Positions 57,526-64,000 of a stretch of 64,000 bases of DNA are shown here, piece after piece. Below the pieces are notes generated by a model that was not told the DNA's origin, searched no databases, and saw only the letters and a program-made list of their open reading frames with translations. Source of the stretch: Nocardioides marinisabuli (GTDB lineage Bacteria > Actinomycetota > Actinomycetes > Propionibacteriales > Nocardioidaceae); contig NZ_CP059163.1 in assembly GCF_013466785.1 (NCBI RefSeq), positions 310,001 through 374,000 of the forward strand, written 5' to 3'. Position 1 is the stretch's first letter. Each line of letters begins with the position of its first letter. The position numbers were made by a program, and so were the translations under genes.

Positions 57526-59568
57526 TCAGCCGACCAGGCCGAGCACGTCCTCGCCGTACTTGTCGAGCTTGGAGCGGCCGATCCCGGCGATGCGCAGCAG
57601 GGCCTGCTCGGTCTGCGGCTTCTGCTCGGCGATGAGCTCGAGGGTGGCGTCGGAGAACACCACGAAGGCGGGCACCTTCTCCTCGCCGGCGCGCTCCCTG
57701 CGCCACTCGCGCAGCCGCTCGAACAGCTCCTCGTCGTAGGAGGCCGGGCAGTCCTCGCAGCGGGCACGCTTCTTGTCGGCGGGCGTGCGCAGCGGGGTGC
57801 CGCACTCGCGGCAGCTCATCGCGCGCCCCGCGCGGGTCGAGCCGGCGGGGCGCGGCCGGGCCTCCTCGGGCAGCAGCGGGTCGAGGAACCTCGAGGGCTT
57901 GCGCGAGCCGCGCCCGCCGGGGTTGCGCGCCAGCGACCAGGAGCAGGAGAGCTCGAGGCGGGCCCGGGTCATGCCGACGTAGAGCAGCCGGCGCTCCTCC
58001 TCCACCGCCGCGGGGGTGTCGGCGTAGGTGATCGGCAGGGTGCCGTCCTGGAGCCCGCAGCAGAACACGTGGTCCCACTCCAGGCCCTTGGCGGCGTGGA
58101 AGGTCGCCAGGGTGACGCCCTCGGCCACCGGGGCGTGCTGCTCGGCGGCGCGGCGGTCGAGGTCGTCGACGAAGGCCCCGGCCGGGTCGTCGTGCTGCGT
58201 GCCCTCACCGGCCGCGAACTCCTCGGCCTGGTCGACCAGGGCCTGCCAGGACTCCCAACGGTCCCGGGTCTGGCCGCGCCCGGTCGGGGGCGAGGACGTC
58301 CAGCCCATGCCGGCCAGCGTCGAGCGCACCAGCTCGACGAGCTCCTCACCCGCGCCGCTGCGGGCGGCGCCGCGGATCCGCGTCACCGCCTCGCGCACCT
58401 CGGGCCGGTCGAAGAAGCGCGCGGCGCCGCGGATGACGTAGGGGATCTTGCGGGCCGCGAGCGCGTCCTCGAAGGTCTCGGACTGGGCGTTGATGCGGAA
58501 GAGGATCGCCACCTCCCCCAGGGACGTGCCCGCCTCGCGCAGCTGCAGGATGCGCGCGGCCACCGCCTCGGCCTCGGAGACCTCGTCGGGCGCGGAGCGG
58601 TAGTCGACCGCGCGACCCGACGGGCGCTGGGAGCGCAGCGAGACGCTGGTGGTGCTCGAGCCCTCCAGGAGGGCGTTGGCGGCCGAGACCACCTCGGGGG
58701 TGGAGCGGTAGTTGCGCACCAGCTCGACCGAGGTGGTGCCGGGGTGCTTGGCCGGGAAGTCGCGCAGGTAGTCGGCGTTGGCGCCGGCGAAGGAGTAGAT
58801 GGTCTGTGCCGGGTCGCCAACCACGCACAGCTCCTCGCGCCCACCGAGCCACAGGTCGAGCAGCGCCGACTGCAGCGGCGAGACGTCCTGGAACTCGTCG
58901 ACGACGAAGTACTTGTACTGCCGGCGCACCTGCGCGGCCACCCGCTCGTCGTCGGCGAGCAGGCCCGCGGTCAGCAGCAGGATGTCCTCCATGTCCATCC
59001 GGCCCTCGCCGCGCTTGACGTCCTCGTAGGCGGCGAAGATGCGCGCGACCGTGTCGGCGTCGTGGCCGGTGACGCTGCGCCCGCGGCGGGTGGCGACCTT
59101 GGCGTAGTCGTCGGGGTGGACGTTGCTGACCTTGGCCCACTCGACCTCGGAGGCCAGGTCGCGCAGCAGCGCCTGGTCGACGCGCACCCGCTGGCGGCGC
59201 GCGGCACCGGCGAGCAGCGGGATCTTCGACTCGGTCAGCCGCGGCAGCTCGGTGCCGTGCACGTGGGGCCAGAAGTAGCGCAGCTGGCGCAGCGCCGCGG
59301 CGTGGAAGGTGCGCGCCTGCACCGCACCGGCGCCCATGGTGCGCAGCCGCTGGCGCATCTCGCCCGCGGCACGGGTGGTGAAGGTGACCGCGAGGACCTC
59401 GGTCGGGGTGTAGACGCCGGAGGCCACGCCGTAGGCGATGCGGTGCGTGATCGCCCGGGTCTTGCCGGTGCCGGCACCCGCCAGCACCCGCACCGGGCCG
59501 CGCAGCGCCTCCGCGACCTGGCGCTGCTCGGGGTCGAGCGCGGAGAGCAGGGCGTCGGGGTCGGGCAT
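57526..59568 (-). CDS. uvrD2: ATP-dependent DNA helicase UvrD2
   Basis: 680 residues from ATG; a TTG four codons earlier is possible. SF1 helicase: Walker A GAGTGKT, motif II VDEFQDVSPLQ, motif III/IV region GDPAQTIYSF and NYRSTPEVV, motif V TFHAAKGLEWDHVF, motif VI YVGMTRARLEL. A tetracysteine CRECG...CEDC and an HRDC domain (QALLRIAGIGRSKLDKYGEDVL) at the C-terminus are UvrD2 hallmarks. It unwinds DNA in repair and in mycobacteria is essential as an ATPase. Confidence 0.95.
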   Translation of the reverse strand: MPDPDALLSALDPEQRQVAEALRGPVRVLAGAGTGKTRAITHRIAYGVASGVYTPTEVLAVTFTTRAAGEMRQRLRTMGAGAVQARTFHAAALRQLRYFWPHVHGTELPRLTESKIPLLAGAARRQRVRVDQALLRDLASEVEWAKVSNVHPDDYAKVATRRGRSVTGHDADTVARIFAAYEDVKRGEGRMDMEDILLLTAGLLADDERVAAQVRRQYKYFVVDEFQDVSPLQSALLDLWLGGREELCVVGDPAQTIYSFAGANADYLRDFPAKHPGTTSVELVRNYRSTPEVVSAANALLEGSSTTSVSLRSQRPSGRAVDYRSAPDEVSEAEAVAARILQLREAGTSLGEVAILFRINAQSETFEDALAARKIPYVIRGAARFFDRPEVREAVTRIRGAARSGAGEELVELVRSTLAGMGWTSSPPTGRGQTRDRWESWQALVDQAEEFAAGEGTQHDDPAGAFVDDLDRRAAEQHAPVAEGVTLATFHAAKGLEWDHVFCCGLQDGTLPITYADTPAAVEEERRLLYVGMTRARLELSCSWSLARNPGGRGSRKPSRFLDPLLPEEARPRPAGSTRAGRAMSCRECGTPLRTPADKKRARCEDCPASYDEELFERLREWRRERAGEEKVPAFVVFSDATLELIAEQKPQTEQALLRIAGIGRSKLDKYGEDVLGLVG

Positions 59569-59646
59569 CAGGGGGAACAACTCCGCTTCGGACGTGGTTG
59601 GCAGGAGGACCGATCACACCCTAGATGCCGGAGGCGACAGCCCGAG

Positions 59647-59925
59647 ATGAGCACCGAAGCACCTGTGGAGAGCACGCCCACCACCGGGTTCACCATGTAC
59701 AGCACGCCGTGGTGCGGCTACTGCCACCGCCTGAAGTCGCAGCTCGAGCGCGAGGGCATCCCCTTCACGATCGTCGACATCGAGCAGGACCCCTCGGCCG
59801 CCGACGTCGTCGAGAAGGTCAACAACGGCAACCAGACCGTGCCGACGCTGGTCTTCTCCGACGGCAGCGCGATGACGAACCCCTCGCTGGTGCAGGTCAA
59901 GGACAAGCTGGCCTCGCTGGCCTGA
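59647..59925 (+). CDS. mrx1: mycoredoxin (glutaredoxin-like)
   Basis: 92 residues. Glutaredoxin fold with active site CGYC (YSTPWCGYCHRLK), cis-Pro TVPTLVF and SDGSAMTNPS. Reduces mycothiol mixed disulfides. Divergent from uvrD2, as in mycobacteria (Rv3198A). Confidence 0.93.
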   Translation: MSTEAPVESTPTTGFTMYSTPWCGYCHRLKSQLEREGIPFTIVDIEQDPSAADVVEKVNNGNQTVPTLVFSDGSAMTNPSLVQVKDKLASLA

Positions 59926-59928
59926 GCC

Positions 59929-59958
59929 CGAGCCGGCCCGTTTGAACGGGCCGGCTCG
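59929..59958. terminator. bidirectional terminator between mrx1 and nudC
   Basis: 14-bp perfect arms (59929-59942 and 59945-59958) with a TG loop between the convergent genes. Confidence 0.85.
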
Positions 59959-59963
59959 GTGCG

Positions 59964-60872
59964 TCACCAGTGGCCGGGCAGGGGTCCGCCGTACCAGTGC
60001 TCGACCAGCGAGCGGCTGATCGAGACCCCGCCCGGCAGCACGAGGCTGCCCGCCTCGGCCTGCTCGCGCATCTCGCGGCGGGTGAACCAGCGGGCGTCCT
60101 CGAGCTCGTCGTGGTCGACCTGGATCTCGGTGGTGGTCGCGCGGGCGGTGAAGCCCACCATCAGGCTCGCCGGCAGCGGCCACGGCTGGTTGCCGAAGTA
60201 GTCGACCTCGCCGACGTGCACGCCGGTCTCCTCCAGCACCTCGCGGCGCACGGCGTCCTCGAGGCTCTCCCCCGGCTCGCAGAAGCCCGCCAAGGTCGAG
60301 AACCGGCCCTCGGGCCACACCGACTGGCGCCCCAGCAGGCAGCGCTCGTCGTCGCTGCCGGGCTCCCCGTGGGTGACGACCATGATCACGGCGGGGTCGG
60401 TGCGCGGGAACTGCGCCTTGCCGCAGCGGGTGCAGACCAGCTCGTGGCCCGACTTGCGGGGCTCGAGGTCGCCCGCGCACCGGGGGCAGAAGCGGGTGAC
60501 GAAGAGCCACTCGGCCAGGCCCAGGGCGTGGAAGACCAGCGGTGCGTAGGCCAGCGCGTCGTCGGCCAGGGAGGGCAGCAGACCGCGCAGCGGCACCCAG
60601 CCCTCGCCCTGGCGGGAGAGCCCGGCGTCGGTGACCACCGCGAACCACGCCCGCCCGTCCCACTCCCCCAGCAGCACGCGCAGGCCCTCCGGGGCCTCGG
60701 CCGGCGCCACCCAGTCGATCCTGCCCCCGACGGGGCGGATGCGGGTCCCGGAGACGACCAGGACCCGGCTGCCGGGGTCGGCCCAGCGCTCGTCGAGCCA
60801 GGCGTCGTCGGTGCGGTGCAGCGCCGCTCGGTCGTGGGGGTCGGCTGCCATCAGCTCGTGCGGGTAGCTCAC
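59964..60872 (-). CDS. nudC: NADH pyrophosphatase NudC
   Basis: 302 residues from GTG (60872); ATG at 60851 is an alternative. Zinc ribbon CPRCAGDLEPRKSGHELVCTRCG-type (two CXXC), Nudix box GFCEPGESLEDAVRREVLEE and the NAD(H) motif NQPWPLPASLMVGF. Cleaves NADH and NAD-capped RNA. Confidence 0.94.
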   Translation of the reverse strand: MSYPHELMAADPHDRAALHRTDDAWLDERWADPGSRVLVVSGTRIRPVGGRIDWVAPAEAPEGLRVLLGEWDGRAWFAVVTDAGLSRQGEGWVPLRGLLPSLADDALAYAPLVFHALGLAEWLFVTRFCPRCAGDLEPRKSGHELVCTRCGKAQFPRTDPAVIMVVTHGEPGSDDERCLLGRQSVWPEGRFSTLAGFCEPGESLEDAVRREVLEETGVHVGEVDYFGNQPWPLPASLMVGFTARATTTEIQVDHDELEDARWFTRREMREQAEAGSLVLPGGVSISRSLVEHWYGGPLPGHW

Positions 60873-60925
60873 GACCGCGACGGTAGCGCGTGGAACAGCA
60901 CCCGCCACCGGGGCGTTGGGTCCAC

Positions 60926-62011
60926 GTGGACATCTACGACAGCGTCGTCCTCGGCGCGGGGCAGGCCGGGCTCTCGGCCTCGTTCCACCTGGCCCGTCGT
61001 GGGGTGCGCCACCTGGTGCTCGACGCCGACGAGGCACCGGGCGGCGCCTGGCAGCACCGGTGGGACTCGCTGAGCATGGCCGACGTGCACGGTGTGCACG
61101 AGCTGCCGCAGGCGCCGGGCGAGCAGGAGGCCCGGCCACCGGCTCGCGACGAGCGGCCCGCCAACCGGGCGGTCCCGGCGTACTTCGCCGACTACGAGCG
61201 CCACCACGACCTGCCGGTGCTGCGTCCCGTGCGGGTCGACCGGGTCACCGACGGCCCGGACGGCCTGCTCACCGTGCACGCGGGCGCGCGGAGCCTCACC
61301 ACCCGCACACTGGTCAACGCCACCGGCACCTGGTCGCAGCCCTACGTCCCGGCCTACCCGGGCGCGCGCGACTTCGACGGGCTCCAGGTGCACACCCGCG
61401 ACTACCCCGGCGCCGAGGCGTTCCGGGGGCTGCGCACCGTCGTCGTCGGGGGCGGCGCGTCGGCCGTGCAGCTGCTCGGCGAGGTCGCGCTCGTCACCGA
61501 GACCCTCTGGGTGACCCGGCGCGAACCCGTGTGGCGCACCGACGACTTCACCCCCGAGGTCGGCCGCGCGGCGGTCGCCCTGGTCGAGGACCGGGTACGC
61601 CGCGGCCTGCCCCCGGCCAGCGTGGTGGGCGTGACCGGCCTGGCGCTGCGCGAGCAGGAGCGCGCCGCCGCCGCGCTGGGCGCCTACGACCGGCAGCCGA
61701 TGTTCGCCTCGATGGAGCCCGGGGGCGTGCGGTGGGCCGACGGCCGGTTCGAGGCCGCCCAGGCGGTGGTGTGGGCCACCGGCTTCCGACCGGCCGTGCG
61801 GCACCTGGCCCCGCTGCGGCTGCGCTCCCCCGAGGGCGGCATCCGCCTCGACCACCACGGCACCACCGCGGTCGACGACCCGCGCGTGCAGCTGGTCGGC
61901 TACGGCCCCTCGGCCAGCACGGTCGGCGCCAACCGTGCGGGCCGGCACGCGGCCCTCGGCGTGCTGCGGGCGCTCGCCGCCGGGCCCGACGCCGCGGATC
62001 AGGCCGGGTAG
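60926..62011 (+). CDS. FAD-dependent monooxygenase-like (FMO/thioredoxin-reductase fold)
   Basis: 361 residues from GTG; another GTG at 60890 is in frame. FAD motif VVLGAGQAGLSASFHLARRG, NADPH motif TVVVGGGASAVQLL, and ATGFRP near the end. Resembles small FMO/CzcO-type oxidoreductases. Substrate unknown; the 3' end overlaps the convergent SDR by 13 bases. Confidence 0.86.
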   Translation: MDIYDSVVLGAGQAGLSASFHLARRGVRHLVLDADEAPGGAWQHRWDSLSMADVHGVHELPQAPGEQEARPPARDERPANRAVPAYFADYERHHDLPVLRPVRVDRVTDGPDGLLTVHAGARSLTTRTLVNATGTWSQPYVPAYPGARDFDGLQVHTRDYPGAEAFRGLRTVVVGGGASAVQLLGEVALVTETLWVTRREPVWRTDDFTPEVGRAAVALVEDRVRRGLPPASVVGVTGLALREQERAAAALGAYDRQPMFASMEPGGVRWADGRFEAAQAVVWATGFRPAVRHLAPLRLRSPEGGIRLDHHGTTAVDDPRVQLVGYGPSASTVGANRAGRHAALGVLRALAAGPDAADQAG

Positions 62012-62655
62012 GGGACCTCGGACCGCCAGGCGGCGGGATCCTGGTGGGCGGCCCGCCAGAGGGCGTCGCCCACCGCGTCGTGGCTGAAGGTGCCCTCGCG
62101 GGCCAGCGCCCCGCGCACCGTCACCGAGACCGCGCGCACCCCCTCGGGCGCCAGGGTCGCGTCGAGGGAGTGCACCAGGTTGCGCACCCCGGCCTTCTGC
62201 ACCCCCAGGGACGCCGCCGCCGCCGACGGCTCGTCGGCGGCCATCGAACCGGTGACGGTGACCCGGGAGCCGGGTCGCAGGTAGGGGTGCGCGGCCTGCA
62301 CCGCGACCAGCAGCGCACCGACGCCGAGGCGGACGTCGTCGAGGATCTCGTCGACGCCCAGGTGCATCGGGTCGGCCTCGCGGTAGGCGCTGGGGTTGAC
62401 GTGCAGCAGGTCGATGCGCCCGAAGCGGCGACCGAGGTCGGCGACGGCGCTGCCCCCGGTGTGCGGGTCGGCGGCGTCGGCGACCCGCCGCTCCACCCGG
62501 GCCGGCACCAGCGTCGAGGCCAGGTCGGCGAGCACCGTCTCGTCGTTGCCGACCAGCCCCACGTGCCAGCCCTCGGCGGCGCAGCGCCGCGCCAGGGACC
62601 CGCTCACACCCGGCCCCGCCCCGACCACCACGACGACCCGCTGCTCTGCGCTCAT
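61999..62655 (-). CDS. SDR-like protein lacking catalytic Tyr
   Basis: 218 residues. The cofactor motif VVVVGAGPGVSGSLARRC is SDR-like, and a VTGSMAA Ser strand exists, but in the YxxxK position the sequence is SLGVQK, with Leu for Tyr. NNAG is replaced by HVNPSAY. It may bind NAD(P) but is unlikely to be a classical dehydrogenase. Downstream of, and 9 bases after, the adnB-like stop. Confidence 0.8.
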   Translation of the reverse strand: MSAEQRVVVVVGAGPGVSGSLARRCAAEGWHVGLVGNDETVLADLASTLVPARVERRVADAADPHTGGSAVADLGRRFGRIDLLHVNPSAYREADPMHLGVDEILDDVRLGVGALLVAVQAAHPYLRPGSRVTVTGSMAADEPSAAAASLGVQKAGVRNLVHSLDATLAPEGVRAVSVTVRGALAREGTFSHDAVGDALWRAAHQDPAAWRSEVPYPA

Positions 62656-62664
62656 CCCCCGACC

Positions 62665-64000
62665 CTACGACCCGCCCAGCAGCGCCTCGAGCTCCTCGCG
62701 GCCCGGCAGGTCGGCGGGCTCGACCAGGGCGCCGGAGCGCACGTAGTAGAACCCCGCCCGCACCTGCTCGATCTCGAGGCCCTCGAGCTCTGCCCAGGCG
62801 GTGCGGTAGAGCGCGAGCTGCAGCGGGTCGGCGTCGGTGCCGCGGTTGGTCTTCCAGTCGACGAGCAGGAACGAGCCGTCGGGCTCCCGGAAGACCGCGT
62901 CGATGCGCCCGCGCACGACCTGCCCGGCGAGCACCAGCGCGAAGGGCGCCTCGACCGCGTGCGGCACCCGGTCGGCGAAGGGACCGGCCTCGAAGCGTGC
63001 CACCAGCTCCTCGAGGTCGGCGGCGTCGTCGATGCCCTCGTCACCGCGCCCGGGCAGGTCGTCGGGGTCGAGCAGCGGCTGCTGGCCGAAGCGCGCCTCG
63101 ACCCACGCGTGGAAGCGGGTGCCGAAGCGGGCGGCCGCCGACGGCGGCCGGGGCATCGGACGCACCAGCTCGCGCGCGAACGTGGCCGGGTCGTCGCGCA
63201 GGCGCGAGAGCGCGGTCACCGAGATGGAGCCCGGCAGCGGCACCTCGACCACCGGGCTCCGGTCACGGCGGGCCTCGGCCAGCAGCCGCTCGAGCTCGTC
63301 GTCCCAGGTGTCGAGGACCGAGCGCTCCACGAGGTCGGCCTGCTGGTCCCACTCGCCGCCGCGCCCGGCGGCCAGCTGCTCGACGGCCTCGGCGACCAGC
63401 TCGGAGGCCTCGAGACGACGCAGCGCCTCCGCGGTGTGCTCGGTGACCGGCCAGGGGTGCACGGGCACCTCGGCCTGCAGCAGGGGGTTGACCTCGCTCT
63501 TGTCGGGGCACTCGCGCCAGGCCAGGGGCGCGACGCCGGCCAGGGCCAGGAAGTCGCGGACGACGACCTGGTAGGGCGAGGGGCCCAGGCCGCCCTTGCG
63601 GCCCTCGGTCCACACGTAGGAGGAGACGACGAGCCGGTGCCGCGCCCGGGTGAAGGCCACGTAGCCCAGGCGCAGCTCCTCGGTGGCCTCGTGCGCCTTG
63701 GTCTCGGTGTCGAGGCGCTTGAGCGCGTCGGCGTCGTGGCCCACCAGCCGGGGCAGGTCGCGCTCGTCACCGCGCAGCGGGGTCGGCAGCATCTCGAGGC
63801 GGCGCGGCCACAGGCCGCGGCTGCGGGTGTGGGGGAACTTGTCGCGGCAGGTGCCGACCAGGAACACCACGTCCCACTCCAGCCCCTTGGCGCGGTGCAC
63901 CGTCAGCAGCTTGACCGAGTCGGCCTCCGAGGGGGTGGCCGCGTCGAGCCCGTTGCCGAGCTCGTCCTCGGCCTGGAGCCAGGCCAGCAGCGAGGTCAGG
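62665..64000 (-). CDS. adnB: AdnB-like helicase-nuclease (5' part outside window)
   Basis: Frame open to the window edge. SF1 motif V VHRAKGLEWDVVFLVG and motif VI YVAFTRARHRLVVSS, then a RecB-type PD-(D/E)XK nuclease at the C-terminus: GRIDAVFREPDGSFLLVDWKTNRG (Asp, Asp, Lys). Matches AdnB of the AdnAB double-strand break resection complex in position (after nudC) and order; adnA would lie further right, outside. Confidence 0.88.
   Translation of the reverse strand, partial: LTSLLAWLQAEDELGNGLDAATPSEADSVKLLTVHRAKGLEWDVVFLVGTCRDKFPHTRSRGLWPRRLEMLPTPLRGDERDLPRLVGHDADALKRLDTETKAHEATEELRLGYVAFTRARHRLVVSSYVWTEGRKGGLGPSPYQVVVRDFLALAGVAPLAWRECPDKSEVNPLLQAEVPVHPWPVTEHTAEALRRLEASELVAEAVEQLAAGRGGEWDQQADLVERSVLDTWDDELERLLAEARRDRSPVVEVPLPGSISVTALSRLRDDPATFARELVRPMPRPPSAAARFGTRFHAWVEARFGQQPLLDPDDLPGRGDEGIDDAADLEELVARFEAGPFADRVPHAVEAPFALVLAGQVVRGRIDAVFREPDGSFLLVDWKTNRGTDADPLQLALYRTAWAELEGLEIEQVRAGFYYVRSGALVEPADLPGREELEALLGGS

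Overview
The window is high-GC DNA (GTG/TTG starts, ATGA-type gene overlaps, strong G/C third-position bias) from an actinobacterium. A DUF222/HNH protein, a PPA1309-family protein, WhiB7 and the uvrD2-mrx1-nudC-adnB block point to Nocardioidaceae (Nocardioides or a close relative). The right third (about 44.6-64 kb) resembles, from memory, the Mycobacterium tuberculosis Rv3193c-Rv3202c neighbourhood. The left two thirds are more accessory.

Layout. 0-12.9 kb: the end of a two-component system, a methyltransferase/TetR divergent pair, two SDR genes (the first has no in-frame stop where expected), a YhhN membrane protein, a glycerophosphotransferase-like protein, a SigE-type sigma factor with a membrane partner, a DUF222/HNH protein, and a self-sufficient desaturase-reductase-ferredoxin fusion.

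12.9-24.8 kb is the most interesting part: an apparent zinc-starvation island. A Fur-family repressor (probably Zur) adjoins a FecCD-type metallophore uptake system with a SagB-like oxidase at the end of its operon. Facing it is a RiPP operon: a 39-residue precursor, a hairpin, a leader-binding/E1-like protein, a CocE/S15 hydrolase, a YcaO and an MFS exporter. Next comes an operon of cysteine-poor ribosomal protein paralogues (L31B, L32, S18, S14) with a COG0523 protein and broken L36 and L28 copies. A shared 17-bp box (TGADAAYGAKTMTCRTT) precedes the transporter, the RiPP operon, the ribosomal operon and a fourth operon at 36.3 kb. The simplest reading is a Zur-controlled azoline/azole RiPP acting as a zinc metallophore; this is inference.

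24.9-36.4 kb: a large SARP-ATPase-LuxR regulator, two FAD oxidoreductases each preceded by CTCAAGT heptamers at 11- or 22-bp periods (SARP-type sites), then a boxed operon on the minus strand encoding a small secreted peptide, an Asp-box/vWA surface protein and an FtsH-like protein that has lost its zinc-protease motif. 36.4-44.6 kb: DoxX, a secreted glycerophosphodiester phosphodiesterase, a perfect 47-bp palindrome, two identical initiator tRNA genes, a rifampin-phosphotransferase-like enzyme with a TetR gene, DUF421, and a TetR/quinone-oxidoreductase pair with a duplicated operator.

44.6-64 kb: UPF0182, PPA1309, a YlbL-type PDZ/Lon protein, a tandem array of five 128-129-bp hairpin repeats, moaE, a zinc metalloprotease, Nudix, a YgjP-like metallopeptidase, a PHP protein, a ThiF-like protein, two tandem small basic proteins, whiB7 with an uORF/terminator leader, uvrD2, mrx1, nudC, an FAD monooxygenase-like protein, an SDR without its catalytic Tyr, and the 3' part of an adnB-like helicase-nuclease that runs off the window.
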